From: Sulfuriferula multivorans
Lineage (GTDB): Bacteria; Pseudomonadota; Gammaproteobacteria; Burkholderiales; Sulfuriferulaceae
NCBI RefSeq assembly: GCF_003851125.1
Contig: NZ_BGOW01000014.1
Coordinates: forward strand, 1 to 64,000
Reading direction: 5' to 3'
Length of the DNA: 64,000 nt
Below, one piece after another: positions 37,321-48,747 of this stretch (position 1 is its first letter; each line of letters opens with the position of its first letter). Position numbers and translations under genes: made by a program. The notes beneath the pieces are model-generated. The model was not told the origin of the DNA. It did not search any database and was given only the letters and a program-made list of their open reading frames with translations.

Positions 37321-37388
37321 CCACAGAGGGCACAGAGGCCACAGAGGAATCGAAATCCCGACTCTGTGTTCTCTGTGATCTCTGTGGC
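37321..37388. repeat. palindromic CACAGAG/CTCTGTG repeat between gatA and gatB
   Basis: Three CACAGAG units at a 9-base period (37322, 37331, 37340) face three CTCTGTG units at the same period (37362, 37371, 37380) across a 15-base loop. The arms of about 25 bases would form a strong hairpin in the gatA-gatB mRNA. Repeats with this motif are widespread between genes in proteobacteria. Confidence 0.75.
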
Positions 37389-37394
37389 TGAGAT

Positions 37395-38849
37395 CTAAAT
37401 TGTATTCGGCATACGCGTATGCCAGTCTGTCGCCAGCTGGTATTGATGGGCGACGCCGAGCATTTTCGCCTCGGCAAAGTAGTTGCCGATGATCTGCAGG
37501 CCCACCGGACGGCCATTGGCGCCGAAGCCGCACGGCACCGACATGCCCGGCAGCCCGGCGAGATTGACGGCGATGGTGTAAATGTCGGACAGATACATCG
37601 CCACCGGGTCGTCGGCTTTTTCGCCGAAGTTGAACGCGGTGTCGGGTGTGGTCGGACCCATGATGACGTCGCATTGCTGGAACGCGGCGTCGAAGTCCTG
37701 CGCAATCAAACGGCGGATTTTCTGCGCCTGCAGGTAATAGGCGTCGTAATAACCGTGGCTCAATACGTAAGTACCGATCATGATGCGGCGTTTGACTTCA
37801 CTGCCGAAACCTTGCGCGCGGGTTTTCTGGTACATGTCGGTGAGGTCGGTGTAATCCGGCGCACGGTAGCCATAACGTACGCCGTCGAAGCGCGACAGGT
37901 TGGTGGATGCTTCAGCAGGAGCGAGCACGTAGTACACCGGGATCGACAGTCGTGTGTTGGGCAGCGAAATGTCCACCGTGGTGGCGCCGAGCTTGCGGTA
38001 TTCGGCCAGCGCGGCTTCCACCGCAGCACCGACGTCGGCGCTCAATCCTTCGGCGAAATATTCGCGTGGCAGGCCGATTTTCAGCCCGGCCAGCGGTTGC
38101 TCCAGATCGCGTGTGTAGTCCTCGCTCGGGCGTTCCAGGCTGGTCGAATCGCGCTCGTCGAAGCCCGCCATCACGTTCATCAGCAGCGCGCAGTCTTCGG
38201 CGGACTTGGCCATCGGCCCGGCCTGGTCGAGGCTGGAGGCAAAAGCAATCATGCCGTAGCGCGACACCACGCCGTAGGTGGGTTTCAGGCCGGTAATGCC
38301 GGTCAGGGCGGCGGGTTGGCGGATCGACCCGCCGGTGTCGGTGCCGGTGGCGGCGGGTGCCAGACGCGCCGCCACGGCCGCTGCCGAGCCGCCGCTGGAA
38401 CCGCCGGGAACAGCATTCGCGTCCCACGGGTTTTTCACCGCGCCGAAATACGAGGTTTCGTTGGAAGAGCCCATGGCGAACTCGTCCATGTTGGTTTTAC
38501 CCAGGCTGACCATGCCCGCTGCCTTGAACTGGCTGACAACATGTGCGTCATAGGGCGCGATGAAATTATCCAGCATCTTCGAGCCGCAGGTGGTGCGCCA
38601 GCCGTCGGCGCAGAAGATGTCCTTGTGCGCGATGGGGATGCCGGTGAGCGGCGCGGCGCTGCCGGCGGCGATGCGGGCGTCGGCAGCGCGCGCTTCCGCC
38701 AGCGAGATTTCCGCGTTGAGCGTGACAAAGGCGTTGAGTGCCGGATTGTGCGCCTGGATGCGTTCCAGGTAGCTTTGCGTCAGCTCCTGGCTGGAGGTTT
38801 TTTTCCCGGCCAGCAGCGCGGCGAGTTGTTTCAGGCTTGCGTTGATCAT
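37395..38849 (-). CDS. gatA: aspartyl/glutamyl-tRNA amidotransferase subunit A
   Basis: GatA is the glutaminase of the GatCAB complex and releases ammonia for tRNA-dependent amidation. The amidase signature is complete: catalytic Lys in [13 protein letters not shown], the serine-rich loop [17 protein letters not shown], and [14 protein letters not shown] with the nucleophilic Ser. 484 residues. It lies nine bases after gatC and is separated from gatB by the CACAGAG hairpin. Confidence 0.96.
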   Translation of the reverse strand: MINASLKQLAALLAGKKTSSQELTQSYLERIQAHNPALNAFVTLNAEISLAEARAADARIAAGSAAPLTGIPIAHKDIFCADGWRTTCGSKMLDNFIAPYDAHVVSQFKAAGMVSLGKTNMDEFAMGSSNETSYFGAVKNPWDANAVPGGSSGGSAAAVAARLAPAATGTDTGGSIRQPAALTGITGLKPTYGVVSRYGMIAFASSLDQAGPMAKSAEDCALLMNVMAGFDERDSTSLERPSEDYTRDLEQPLAGLKIGLPREYFAEGLSADVGAAVEAALAEYRKLGATTVDISLPNTRLSIPVYYVLAPAEASTNLSRFDGVRYGYRAPDYTDLTDMYQKTRAQGFGSEVKRRIMIGTYVLSHGYYDAYYLQAQKIRRLIAQDFDAAFQQCDVIMGPTTPDTAFNFGEKADDPVAMYLSDIYTIAVNLAGLPGMSVPCGFGANGRPVGLQIIGNYFAEAKMLGVAHQYQLATDWHTRMPNTI

Positions 38850-38858
38850 GGGAGAGGA

Positions 38859-39146
38859 CTATTCAATGACTCTGGGTACCAGGTACAACCCGGCTTCGAC
38901 TTGCGGCGCAATGGCCTGGAACTTTTCGTGCTGATCGGTCTCTGTCACGGTGTCGTCGCGTAATCGCTGACACACATCCTGGGCATGCGACATGGGTGCG
39001 ACACCGGCGGTGTCCACCGCCTGCATGGCTTCGATCAGGCCGAAAATGCCGTTGAGCTGTTGTTGATAGGCCGCCGCTTCCTCATCGGTAACGGCAATGC
39101 GGGCGAGCATGGCGACGCGTTTTACGTCTTGCAGGGTGAGTGACAT
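38859..39146 (-). CDS. gatC: aspartyl/glutamyl-tRNA amidotransferase subunit C
   Basis: The 95-residue GatC stabilises the GatA-GatB interface. It shows the conserved N-terminal [20 protein letters not shown] and central [21 protein letters not shown], and ends with the common LVPRVIE tail. It begins the gatCAB operon and is divergent from mreB, with 147 bp between the starts holding both promoters. Confidence 0.94.
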   Translation of the reverse strand: MSLTLQDVKRVAMLARIAVTDEEAAAYQQQLNGIFGLIEAMQAVDTAGVAPMSHAQDVCQRLRDDTVTETDQHEKFQAIAPQVEAGLYLVPRVIE

Positions 39147-39155
39147 ACAGCTTAA

Positions 39156-40337
<1,182 letters not shown>

Positions 40338-40400
40338 TTTGTAATGTTGTACTGCTGTATTTCATCGCCGTTCCCAATCATCGGAATACCTCGCTAGCGC

Positions 40401-41288
40401 ATGTCTAACCGGGACGATCAGCTGCAACTTTTTCCGCGCGGCCCCGGCGCGGGCGCGCGGCTGCTGATTTATGTGCTGATCAGTATCGCGGTAATCGTCG
40501 CGGATACGCGCTTCAAAGTACTGGGAGGCGTGCGCAGCGCCTTGTCGACACTGCTCTTCCCGGTTCAGGAGGCGGTACAGGCGCCGTTGGGCATCTATGA
40601 CCGGGTCAGCGGATTTTTCGTCAATCACGCCGATTTGCAACGGGATAATGCCGTGCTGCGCCAGCGCAATCTGGATTATGCGGGTGCCGTACTGCGTTAC
40701 CATGATCTGGAGCAGGAAAACAGTCGTCTGCGTACCCTGCTGGGAGCCCATCAGCGCACTGCGCTGCATACCCGTCTGGCGGAAATCATTTCGGTGCCGC
40801 GTGACCCATACAGCCGCAAGATCATTGTCGACCGCGGCAGCCAGGATGGCGTACACGCCGGCCAGCCGGTGATGGATGAAATCGGTCTGCTGGGTCAGGT
40901 TACCCGTGTCTATCCCTACACCAGTGAAATTACGCTGCTCACCGATGCCGGCCAGCCGGTGCCGGTGCAGATCCAGCGCAATGGTTTGCGCGCGGTTGCC
41001 TTCGGCCAGGGTGTGGAAAATGAGATTGATGTACGTTATCTGCCGCAAAGCGCAGATATACGCATTGGCGACGTGCTGGTGACTTCCGGAATTGACGGGA
41101 TCTATCCGGCCGGTCTGCTGGTAGCCACGGTTGCGCGTATTGACCATAGCGCGAACCGTGCGTTTCTGCGGGTTGAATGCACCCCGAAAGCGGCGATAAA
41201 CAGCTATCGGCAGGTGTTGATCGTGGATAGCGTACCCGCCGGCGCAAAGCTGCCGGCGCAGCATGCTCCTCAAGGCAAGCCGAAATGA
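40401..41288 (+). CDS. mreC: rod shape-determining protein MreC
   Basis: MreC is a bitopic inner-membrane protein linking MreB to the periplasmic enzymes. There is one N-terminal helix (about 18-36), a coiled coil (HADLQRDNAVLRQRNLDYAG to LLG) and the beta-barrel MreC domain with DRGSQDGVHAGQPVMDEIGL and GDVLVTSGIDGIYPAGL. 295 residues. The stop overlaps mreD by four bases. Confidence 0.95.
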   Translation: MSNRDDQLQLFPRGPGAGARLLIYVLISIAVIVADTRFKVLGGVRSALSTLLFPVQEAVQAPLGIYDRVSGFFVNHADLQRDNAVLRQRNLDYAGAVLRYHDLEQENSRLRTLLGAHQRTALHTRLAEIISVPRDPYSRKIIVDRGSQDGVHAGQPVMDEIGLLGQVTRVYPYTSEITLLTDAGQPVPVQIQRNGLRAVAFGQGVENEIDVRYLPQSADIRIGDVLVTSGIDGIYPAGLLVATVARIDHSANRAFLRVECTPKAAINSYRQVLIVDSVPAGAKLPAQHAPQGKPK

Positions 41289-41806
41289 CCTTTGCCACGC
41301 CCAAGGGGCCGACCATGCCAGTCGCGGCCAGCACCCTGCTGATTGTGATCAGTCTGCTGGCAGGACTGGCGCTCAACCTGCTGCCCTGGATGGGTACGGC
41401 GTTGTGGTGGCGCCCGGATTTTTTATTGGTCATCACGCTCTACTGGGTAGTGCGGCAACCGCGCAGTGTGGGCATGGGCGTGGCGTGGGGTCTGGGGCTG
41501 CTCACCGATATGGCGAATGGCGGCGTGCTCGGTCAACATGCCATGGCCTATACCGTGGCGGCATTCGGCACATTGCTGCTGCAGCGCCGCATCCTCAATT
41601 TCAATCTGTGGCAGCAGGCATTGCAAATACTTCCTCTGCTATTGGTCGAGCAACTAACCAGCATTGTCGCCGCCACTTTTGCCGGGCATGCATTCAGCGG
41701 TGCTGAATATTTTCTGGCAGTCCCCAGTGGTATGTTGTTATGGCTGCCGGTTTCCCTGTTGCTGCAGTGGCCGCGTCAGGCACCGCGTGCTGCAGATGCC
41801 TCATGA
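41285..41806 (+). CDS. mreD: rod shape-determining protein MreD
   Basis: A 173-residue polytopic protein with five to six helices and the MreD pattern WRPDFLLVITLYWVVRQPRS and GLLTDMANGGVLGQHAMAYT. It helps assemble the elongation machinery with MreC. Its ATG overlaps the mreC stop and its own TGA overlaps the mrdA ATG (ATGA), so three genes are translationally coupled. Confidence 0.92.
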   Translation: MTFATPKGPTMPVAASTLLIVISLLAGLALNLLPWMGTALWWRPDFLLVITLYWVVRQPRSVGMGVAWGLGLLTDMANGGVLGQHAMAYTVAAFGTLLLQRRILNFNLWQQALQILPLLLVEQLTSIVAATFAGHAFSGAEYFLAVPSGMLLWLPVSLLLQWPRQAPRAADAS

Positions 41807-43713
41807 TCCGGCCTGCGCAGCTCAGGAATTACCAGCTTGAATTAGCCGGATTTCGCAAACGAGTGACCATCGCGGCGTGGATGGTGGTGTTGTTGTTCCT
41901 GCTGCTGCTGGCGCGATTTTTTTATGTGCAGGTGCTGGAATACCAGCGCTACCATACCCTGGCCGAAAACAATCGCATCACGATCGTACCTACGCCACCC
42001 AATCGGGGATTGATTCTCGACCGCCACGGTGTGGTGATGGCGCACAATTACTCTGCCTACACGCTGGAACTGACGCCAAGCAAAACCGGCAATCTGGAGG
42101 ACACCATCAATAAGCTGGCACAGCTGGTTGAGATTACTCCCGCACAGCGCAAACGGTTTGCCAAGCTGATGACCGAGAGCCGCAATTTTGAAACGCTGCC
42201 GCTGCGCACCCGGCTCACCGATGAAGAGGTGGCGAAGCTGGCTGCCAACCGTTATCGATTCCCCGGCGTCGATGTCAAAGCGCGCCTGTTCCGGCAATAC
42301 CCGCTGGGGACCACTGCCTCGCACGTGCTTGGTTACATCGGACGCATCAATGACGCCGACCTGAAGCGTCTCGATGATGAAGGCGTAATGGCCAACTATC
42401 GCGGTTCGGATCACATCGGCAAGGTCGGCCTCGAGCAGAGCTACGAAACCGAACTGCATGGCATCACGGGTTCCGAGCAGGTCGAAACCGATGCGGGTGG
42501 CCATGCGATTCGCACCTTGTCGCGTACCAGTCCGATATCCGGTAACAATCTGGTGCTGAATCTGGATAGCAAGCTGGAGACGATAGCGGAAAAAGCCTTT
42601 GGCAGTTATCGCGGCGCGCTGGTGGCCATCGACCCCAAAACCGGCGGCGTACTGGCCTTTGTCAGCACCCCCGGTTTCGATCCCAATCTGTTCGTCGATG
42701 GTATCGATACGGCGAACTGGAATGCGCTCAACGACTCACCCGACAAACCTCTGCTGAATCGCGCACTGCGCAGTGCCTATCCGGAAGGTTCCACCATCAA
42801 GCCGTTCATGGCACTGGCAGGTTTGAGTTACGGGGTGCGCAAGCCCGGCGATACCATCTTCGATCCCGGTTATTTCTCGCTGCCCAACAGTAGCCACCGC
42901 TATCGCGACTGGAAGGCAGGCGGTCACGGCACCGTGGACATGCACAAATCCATCGTGCAATCGTGCGACACCTATTATTACCGTCTGGCCAATGACCTGG
43001 GCATAGACCGCATGCACGCCTTTTTGTCCCAGTTTGGCTTCGGCAAGAAAACCGGCATCGACCTGGAGGGCGAGGTAGCGGGGGTCTTGCCGTCGCGCGA
43101 ATGGAAGGCCAAGCACTCGAAACAGCCCTGGTACCCGGGCGAAACGGTCATCGCCGGTATCGGTCAGGGGTATAATCTGGTCACCCCGCTGCAACTGGCG
43201 GTTGCTACGGCTGCGCTGGCCAATGGAGGTACTGTTTATCGGCCGGAACTGGTCCAGGCAATTATCGATAGCCGTACCGGTCAGCGTCGTGTCATACCAC
43301 CGCAAGTAATGAACCAGATCAAGATCAGTCCGGCGGATCTGCAGGTTGTGGTGTCCGCGATGGTGGATGTCACCCGCCCCGGTGGCACCGCAGTTGCTGC
43401 GAACGTTGGAGCGCCCTACCTGATTGCCGCCAAGACCGGCACCGCCCAGGTTGTCGGCATCAAGCAGGGCGAGAAATACGATGCCAAACATATATTGGCC
43501 ATCCACCGCGATCATGCGGTCTATATCGCATTTGCGCCGGCGGATGCCCCGCGCATCGCGATAGCCGTATTGGTGGAAAACGGCATGCACGGCGGTACCA
43601 CTGCGGCACCGATTGCGCGGGCGGTGATGGATTATTATCTGCTGGGCAAGCTGCCCAAAGGTGAAGTTATTAAGGCCCCGGCCGCCGCAGAAGGAGGTGT
43701 CCATGCGGATTAG
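41803..43713 (+). CDS. mrdA: penicillin-binding protein 2
   Basis: PBP2 is the elongation-specific transpeptidase. The 41803 start gives 636 residues, with one membrane anchor (about 20-42), a pedestal domain containing NRGLILDRHGVVMAHNYSAY, and the transpeptidase domain. Active-site motifs: SAYPEGSTIKPF (SxxK), SCDTYYYRLA (SxN-like) and AAKTGTAQVVG (KTG). It works with RodA, encoded next. Confidence 0.95.
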   Translation: MIRPAQLRNYQLELAGFRKRVTIAAWMVVLLFLLLLARFFYVQVLEYQRYHTLAENNRITIVPTPPNRGLILDRHGVVMAHNYSAYTLELTPSKTGNLEDTINKLAQLVEITPAQRKRFAKLMTESRNFETLPLRTRLTDEEVAKLAANRYRFPGVDVKARLFRQYPLGTTASHVLGYIGRINDADLKRLDDEGVMANYRGSDHIGKVGLEQSYETELHGITGSEQVETDAGGHAIRTLSRTSPISGNNLVLNLDSKLETIAEKAFGSYRGALVAIDPKTGGVLAFVSTPGFDPNLFVDGIDTANWNALNDSPDKPLLNRALRSAYPEGSTIKPFMALAGLSYGVRKPGDTIFDPGYFSLPNSSHRYRDWKAGGHGTVDMHKSIVQSCDTYYYRLANDLGIDRMHAFLSQFGFGKKTGIDLEGEVAGVLPSREWKAKHSKQPWYPGETVIAGIGQGYNLVTPLQLAVATAALANGGTVYRPELVQAIIDSRTGQRRVIPPQVMNQIKISPADLQVVVSAMVDVTRPGGTAVAANVGAPYLIAAKTGTAQVVGIKQGEKYDAKHILAIHRDHAVYIAFAPADAPRIAIAVLVENGMHGGTTAAPIARAVMDYYLLGKLPKGEVIKAPAAAEGGVHAD

Positions 43714-44800
43714 GCGTTTGCTGCTCAGGGTGCTGTCGCACATTGATGCGCCTTTGTTGCTATTGCTGTTGACGCTGATGGTGATGAGCCTGTTCGTGCA
43801 ATACAGTGCAGCCAGTCAGAGCGATGCGCGACTCCTGTCGCATGGCCTCAATATGCTGGTGGCGTTGGGGGTGATGGTACTGGTGGCCAATATCCCGCCG
43901 CAATATTTGCTGAGCATGGCATTGCCGCTGTATGTGGTGGGCGTGTTGCTGCTGCTCGGTGTAGCCACAGTGGGCGAGGTCGTTAATGGCTCGCGGCGCT
44001 GGCTCAATCTGGGGGTGACGCGCATCCAGCCCTCCGAGATTATGAAAATTGCCATGCCGCTGATGCTGGCCTGGTATTTTCACCATCACGAAGCCACCCT
44101 GCGCCTCAAGGATTACGGCATCGCTGCGCTGTTGCTGGCGATACCGGTGGCGCTGGTCGTCAAACAGCCCGATCTGGGTACTGCGCTGCTGATTTCCGCA
44201 TCGGGTTTTTATGTGCTGTTTTTTGCCGGCCTGCCCTGGCGCATCATGCTGGGTATGCTGGTGGCGCTGGGCGCCAGCCTGCCGGTGGCGTGGCATTTTA
44301 TGCATGATTACCAGCAGAAGCGCGTGCTGACCCTGATTGATCCCACCCAGGATCCATTGGGCGCGGGTTACCACATTATCCAGTCCACCATCGCCATGGG
44401 CTCGGGGGGCAGCTTTGGCAAGGGCTGGTTGCAGGGCACCCAAACCCATATGGGTTTTTTGCCGGAACGCACCACGGACTTTGTCTTCGCGGTATTCGGC
44501 GAAGAGTTCGGGCTGCTTGGTAACGCGCTGCTTCTTATACTGTTCCTCGCCATCATTGTGCGAGGCCTGATGATCGCCGCCAGTGCGCCCACACTGTTCG
44601 CCCGCTTGATGGCGGGCAGTTTGACACTGGCATTTTTTACTTACGCATTCGTCAACATGGGCATGGTCAGCGGCATCCTGCCGGTAGTCGGCGTGCCGCT
44701 TCCGCTGGTGAGTTATGGCGGCACAGCGATGGTCACGGTGATGTTGGGCTTCGGCATATTGATGAGCGTAAAAACCCATAGAAAGTTACTCAAATCATGA
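43703..44800 (+). CDS. rodA: rod shape-determining peptidoglycan polymerase RodA
   Basis: RodA is the SEDS-family glycosyltransferase that polymerises lipid II during elongation. The 43703 start has AAGGAGG upstream and gives 365 residues with ten helices. SEDS motifs: QYSAASQSD, NGSRRWLNLGVTRIQPSEI, KQPDLGTALLI, FGKGWLQGTQTHMGFLPERT with TDFVFAVFGEE, and PLPLVSYGGTAMV. It overlaps mrdA by 11 bases. Confidence 0.95.
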   Translation: MRIRRLLLRVLSHIDAPLLLLLLTLMVMSLFVQYSAASQSDARLLSHGLNMLVALGVMVLVANIPPQYLLSMALPLYVVGVLLLLGVATVGEVVNGSRRWLNLGVTRIQPSEIMKIAMPLMLAWYFHHHEATLRLKDYGIAALLLAIPVALVVKQPDLGTALLISASGFYVLFFAGLPWRIMLGMLVALGASLPVAWHFMHDYQQKRVLTLIDPTQDPLGAGYHIIQSTIAMGSGGSFGKGWLQGTQTHMGFLPERTTDFVFAVFGEEFGLLGNALLLILFLAIIVRGLMIAASAPTLFARLMAGSLTLAFFTYAFVNMGMVSGILPVVGVPLPLVSYGGTAMVTVMLGFGILMSVKTHRKLLKS

Positions 44801-45675
44801 AACCACAATTTGCACTCTACATAATCGTCCTGGTGCTGGCAGGCTGTGCTGGCCAGCCGCTGCGCAGCGTACCGGAAACTCCCGCGAGGCCAACCGGGGC
44901 AGCCACTAAGCCCGGCCAGCCAATGGCCAGCGAAAATGCAGCCAAATCCGTCAAGCCGGGCGGCTATTATCTGGACGATGGGCCGGGTGACAATCCGCCG
45001 CCCGACCTGGATGCGATACCCGATGCCGTGCCCAAGGCAGAGCCGCTGCGCAAAACCGCCAATAAACCGTATATGGCGCTGGGCCGTGAATATACGCCGC
45101 TGGCCACCGGCAAGGACTATAAGGAGGAAGGATTGGCATCCTGGTATGGGCGCCGGTTTAATGGCAAACGTACCGCTTCCGGCGAAACCTACAATATGTA
45201 TGCGATGACCGCCGCACACCCCACTTTGCCGCTGCCTAGTTACGCGCGCGTGACCTCGCTGGCGACGGGAAAATCCGTCGTGGTACGCATCAATGACCGC
45301 GGCCCGTTTCACAAGGGGCGGATTATTGATCTGTCCTATACGGCGGCCCATAAACTCGGCATCGTGCAGGGCGGCAGCGGCCGCGTAGAGGTGGAGAGCA
45401 TCACCCCGGGCGACATCGCGCAGGACCATGAAGCGGGCAGCGATACCGGCACTTATTTGCAGTTGGGCAGTTTCACCAGCCGCGCCCATGCCGAAAAACT
45501 GCTGGCGCGCGCCGCCACCCAGCTCGACATCCGCAGCAACGAGCTGGTCATTCTCAACCACGACGAACGCTATCGGGTCGCGCTCGGACCTTATACCGAC
45601 CCTGACAGCGCCAACCAGGCTGCACGCGAAGTGCAGCAGCGCATGAATCTGAAGCCGGTTCGCGTCGTCCGCTGA
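44797..45675 (+). CDS. rlpA: septal-ring lytic transglycosylase RlpA
   Basis: RlpA is an outer-membrane lipoprotein that cleaves denuded glycan strands. The lipobox LAGC puts the lipidated residue at Cys17. The double-psi beta-barrel has GLASWYGRRFNGKRTASGE, YARVTSLATGKSVVVRIND and RGPFHKGRIIDLS, and a C-terminal SPOR domain (TGTYLQLGSFTSRAHAEKLL) targets septal peptidoglycan. 292 residues. The start overlaps the rodA stop by four bases. Confidence 0.94.
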   Translation: MKPQFALYIIVLVLAGCAGQPLRSVPETPARPTGAATKPGQPMASENAAKSVKPGGYYLDDGPGDNPPPDLDAIPDAVPKAEPLRKTANKPYMALGREYTPLATGKDYKEEGLASWYGRRFNGKRTASGETYNMYAMTAAHPTLPLPSYARVTSLATGKSVVVRINDRGPFHKGRIIDLSYTAAHKLGIVQGGSGRVEVESITPGDIAQDHEAGSDTGTYLQLGSFTSRAHAEKLLARAATQLDIRSNELVILNHDERYRVALGPYTDPDSANQAAREVQQRMNLKPVRVVR

Positions 45676-45709
45676 ACTAAATTCCTCCTGAATGCTCATT
45701 GATTACCTG

Positions 45710-46846
45710 ATGAAAAAACTTTTTACCCTCTTCCTGCTGGCTATTTCCTTCACCGCCATGGCCGCACCGTCCGACCTGCCCATGGCGCCGCCGCCCCAAC
45801 TGGCTGCCAAAGCCTGGTTGTTGCTGGATATGCAAAGCGGGCAGTCATTGGTTGAACACAATGCCGACCAGCGCATTGAACCGGCATCGCTGACCAAACT
45901 GATGAGCGCTTACCTGACCTTCTCCGCTCTGCGTCAGGGCCGCATCAAGCTGACCGATACCGTGCCGGTATCGGAAAAAGCCTGGAAGGCGGAAGGCTCG
46001 CGCATGTTCATCGAGCCCAACAAGCCGGTCATCGTGGCCGACCTGTTGCGCGGCATGATCGTGCAATCCGGTAACGATGCCACGATTGCCCTGGCCGAGG
46101 CCGTCGGCGGCAGCGAGACCGGATTTGTCTCAATGATGAACAAAGAAGCCCAGCGTCTGGGCATGAGCAACACGCACTTCGTCAATGCCACCGGCCTGCC
46201 GGATCCGCAGCACTACACCACGGCGCGTGATCTGGCGCGCTTGGCGGCCGCCATCGTGCGCGATTTTCCCGATTACTATCCGCTCTACTCGATCAAGGAA
46301 TACACCTACAACGGCATCACCCAGGCCAATCGCAACCGCCTGCTATGGACCGACCCCACAGTGGACGGCATGAAAACCGGCCACACGCAGAGCGCCGGTT
46401 ACTGCCTGATTGCCTCATCGCATCGCGGCACGCGCCGCCTGCTGTCGGTCGTGCTCGGCGCCGGTTCCGATTCATCCCGTGCGATGGAAAGCCAGCGCCT
46501 GCTCAATTACGGCTTCCAGTTTTTCGACAGCGTGAGGCTGTACGCCAAAAACCAGACCGTGGCCAACCTGAAAGTCTGGAAAGGTACATCCAACACCATC
46601 AAAACCGGTTTCAGGCGCGATATCTACCTCAGCCTGCCGCGCGGTCAGGCCAAAGACATCAAAGCCACCATGACCACGCGTCAGCCATTGCTGGCGCCGC
46701 TGGTGGCGGGGCAGCAGGTGGGCACCGTCACCCTGACGCTGAATAACAAACCGCTGGCGCAATATCCATTGCTGGCGCTGGAAAGCGTCGGCGTTGCCAA
46801 TATGTTCGGACGCGCCTGGGATAGTCTGCGCCTTATTTTCAAGTGA
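45710..46846 (+). CDS. dacA: D-alanyl-D-alanine carboxypeptidase (PBP5/6 family)
   Basis: This enzyme trims the terminal D-Ala from peptidoglycan stem peptides. Signal peptide MKKLFTLFLLAISFTAMA supports the 45710 start over 45692. Active-site motifs: EPASLTKLMSAYL (SxxK), QSGNDATIALAE (SxN) and DGMKTGHTQSAGYC (KTG). A C-terminal beta domain with the amphipathic membrane-binding tail ends NMFGRAWDSLRLIFK. 378 residues. Confidence 0.94.
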   Translation: MKKLFTLFLLAISFTAMAAPSDLPMAPPPQLAAKAWLLLDMQSGQSLVEHNADQRIEPASLTKLMSAYLTFSALRQGRIKLTDTVPVSEKAWKAEGSRMFIEPNKPVIVADLLRGMIVQSGNDATIALAEAVGGSETGFVSMMNKEAQRLGMSNTHFVNATGLPDPQHYTTARDLARLAAAIVRDFPDYYPLYSIKEYTYNGITQANRNRLLWTDPTVDGMKTGHTQSAGYCLIASSHRGTRRLLSVVLGAGSDSSRAMESQRLLNYGFQFFDSVRLYAKNQTVANLKVWKGTSNTIKTGFRRDIYLSLPRGQAKDIKATMTTRQPLLAPLVAGQQVGTVTLTLNNKPLAQYPLLALESVGVANMFGRAWDSLRLIFK

Positions 46847-46858
46847 GGTGGAGGTCGG

Positions 46859-47122
46859 ATGAGTGAAGACAGCCTGATTGAATACCCGAGCGATTTTCCC
46901 ATCAAGATCATGGGCGCGGCACACCCCGAGTTTGCCCAGACCATCCTCGAAGTGGTGCTGCAGCACGCGCCGGATTTTGACGCCGCCACGATGGAAATGC
47001 GCCCCAGCAGTGCTGGCAATTACCTCAGCGTGACCTGCACCGTGCGCGCCACCTCGCGTGAACAACTGGATAACCTGTATCGGGCGCTGACCAGCCATGC
47101 CATGGTCAAGATGGTGCTGTAA
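46859..47122 (+). CDS. UPF0250/DUF493 (YbeD-like) protein
   Basis: The 87-residue protein has the YbeD pattern YPSDFPIKIMGAAHPEFAQ and SSAGNYLSVTCTVRATSREQ, with a ferredoxin-like ACT-type fold known for the family. Genes of this family regularly sit between dacA and lipB, as here, and may have a regulatory link to lipoate metabolism, though the role is unproven. A GGAGG site precedes the ATG. Confidence 0.9.
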   Translation: MSEDSLIEYPSDFPIKIMGAAHPEFAQTILEVVLQHAPDFDAATMEMRPSSAGNYLSVTCTVRATSREQLDNLYRALTSHAMVKMVL

Positions 47123-47125
47123 GCA

Positions 47126-47737
47126 TTGGCAGACGTGCTGATTCGCCATCTCGGCCAGGTGGACTACCTGCCCACCTGGCAGGCCATGCAGGATTTCACT
47201 GCCCGGCGCGATGCCGCGACGACGGATGAAATCTGGCTGCTGCAACACCCGCCTGTGTATACCCTGGGGCAGGCCGGCAAGCCCGAACATCTGCTGGATG
47301 ATATTGACATCCCGCTGGTCAGAATCGACCGCGGCGGCCAGATTACCTACCACGGCCCCGGCCAGGTGGTGGCCTATTTGCTGGTGGATTTGAAGCGGCG
47401 CGGGTTCGGCGTGCGCGAACTGGTCAGCCGCATGGAACAGGCCGTCATCGATCTGCTGGCCGAGCACGACGTCCGCGCCGAACGCCGCGCCGATGCTCCG
47501 GGTGTGTATGTGGCGGGCGCCAAGATCGCCGCGCTCGGGCTGCGCATCAAACACGGCTGCAGCTACCATGGTCTGGCGCTGAATGCGGACATGGATTTAA
47601 CCCCATTCAGCCACATCAACCCGTGCGGCTACCCGGCCATGGCGGTGACGCAAACCCGCGATACCGGCATCGCCGCGACCCCGGCCGAACTGGCCGAAAC
47701 GCTGGCCGCGCACCTGACCCGACATATCACGCTGTGA
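47126..47737 (+). CDS. lipB: lipoyl(octanoyl) transferase
   Basis: LipB moves octanoate from acyl carrier protein to lipoyl domains. The TTG start four bases after the previous stop gives 203 residues ([20 protein letters not shown]). Conserved pieces: [20 protein letters not shown], the lysine of [20 protein letters not shown], and the catalytic Cys in [13 protein letters not shown]. lipA follows after 22 bp. Confidence 0.94.
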   Translation: MADVLIRHLGQVDYLPTWQAMQDFTARRDAATTDEIWLLQHPPVYTLGQAGKPEHLLDDIDIPLVRIDRGGQITYHGPGQVVAYLLVDLKRRGFGVRELVSRMEQAVIDLLAEHDVRAERRADAPGVYVAGAKIAALGLRIKHGCSYHGLALNADMDLTPFSHINPCGYPAMAVTQTRDTGIAATPAELAETLAAHLTRHITL

Positions 47738-47759
47738 AGCACAGCAAAGGAACCTGAAC

Positions 47760-48692
47760 ATGGCCGACATCAAACTCCACAAAGGCGAAGCCAAAACCGC
47801 GCGCATCCCGATCAAGATCGTGCCGCAGGAGCGCCTCAAAATGCCGTCCTGGATTCGCGCCAAATCGCCCAACTCGCCCGAAGTGGCCGAGCTCAAAGCC
47901 ATCCTGCGCGAACAAAAGCTGCATACCGTATGCGAGGAAGCCTCCTGCCCCAACATCGGCGAATGCTTCCGCCACGGCACCGCCACCTTCATGATCCTGG
48001 GCGACCTGTGCACCCGGCGCTGCCCGTTCTGCGACGTCGGCCACGGCAAACCGCTGGCGCCCGATGTTGACGAACCCGCGCACCTCGCCCACACCATCGC
48101 CGCGATGAAGCTCAAATACGTCGTCATCACCAGCGTCGACCGCGATGACTTGCGCGACGGCGGCGCCGGGCATTTTGCCGAATGTATCCGCGCCGTGCGC
48201 AGCGCCGCGCCGAACACCCGCATCGAAATCCTCACCCCGGATTTTCGTGGGCGGCTGGATATTGCGCTGGATATTTTAGGCAGCGCCCCGCCCGACGTGA
48301 TGAACCACAACCTGGAAACCGTGCCGCGCCTGTACAAGGCCGCCCGCCCCGGTTCCGACTACGCCCATTCCCTGCAACTGCTCAAGGACTTCAAGGCGCA
48401 GCACCCCGACATCCCCACCAAATCCGGCATCATGGTTGGCCTCGGCGAAACCGACGCCGAAGTGCTCGAAGTCATGCGCGACCTGCGCGCCCACGACGTC
48501 GACATGCTCACCATCGGCCAGTACCTGCAACCCTCCAGTCACCACATCCCGCTCACACGTTATGTCACCCCGGAACAGTTCGCCGTGTTCGAGGCCGCCG
48601 CCGCCGAAATGGGCTTCAAACACGCCGCCTGCGGGCCGATGGTGCGCAGCAGCTATCATGCAGATCAACAGGCGCAGGGGGTGACAACCTAA
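47760..48692 (+). CDS. lipA: lipoyl synthase
   Basis: A radical-SAM enzyme that inserts two sulfurs into octanoyl groups. The auxiliary cluster ligands are in [13 protein letters not shown], the radical-SAM cluster ligands in [13 protein letters not shown], and the C-terminal serine in [10 protein letters not shown]. 310 residues, complete. It is the last core gene before the restriction-modification island, which starts within 60 bp. Confidence 0.96.
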   Translation: MADIKLHKGEAKTARIPIKIVPQERLKMPSWIRAKSPNSPEVAELKAILREQKLHTVCEEASCPNIGECFRHGTATFMILGDLCTRRCPFCDVGHGKPLAPDVDEPAHLAHTIAAMKLKYVVITSVDRDDLRDGGAGHFAECIRAVRSAAPNTRIEILTPDFRGRLDIALDILGSAPPDVMNHNLETVPRLYKAARPGSDYAHSLQLLKDFKAQHPDIPTKSGIMVGLGETDAEVLEVMRDLRAHDVDMLTIGQYLQPSSHHIPLTRYVTPEQFAVFEAAAAEMGFKHAACGPMVRSSYHADQQAQGVTT

Positions 48693-48747
48693 TGCCCCGA
48701 TTAACCGATTGTGCGATGATTGCGCAATAACAACACCAACCCTACCA

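Noticed and set aside
37321-37388. CACAGAG repeats as a CRISPR array or regulatory direct repeats
   Set aside because: The 9-base period leaves no spacers and the two halves are inverted, so a hairpin is the simpler reading.
35873-37705. 610-residue version of gatB with a long N-terminal extension
   Set aside because: The extension crosses the CACAGAG hairpin and overlaps gatA in another frame. [12 protein letters not shown] at 37303 is the family start.
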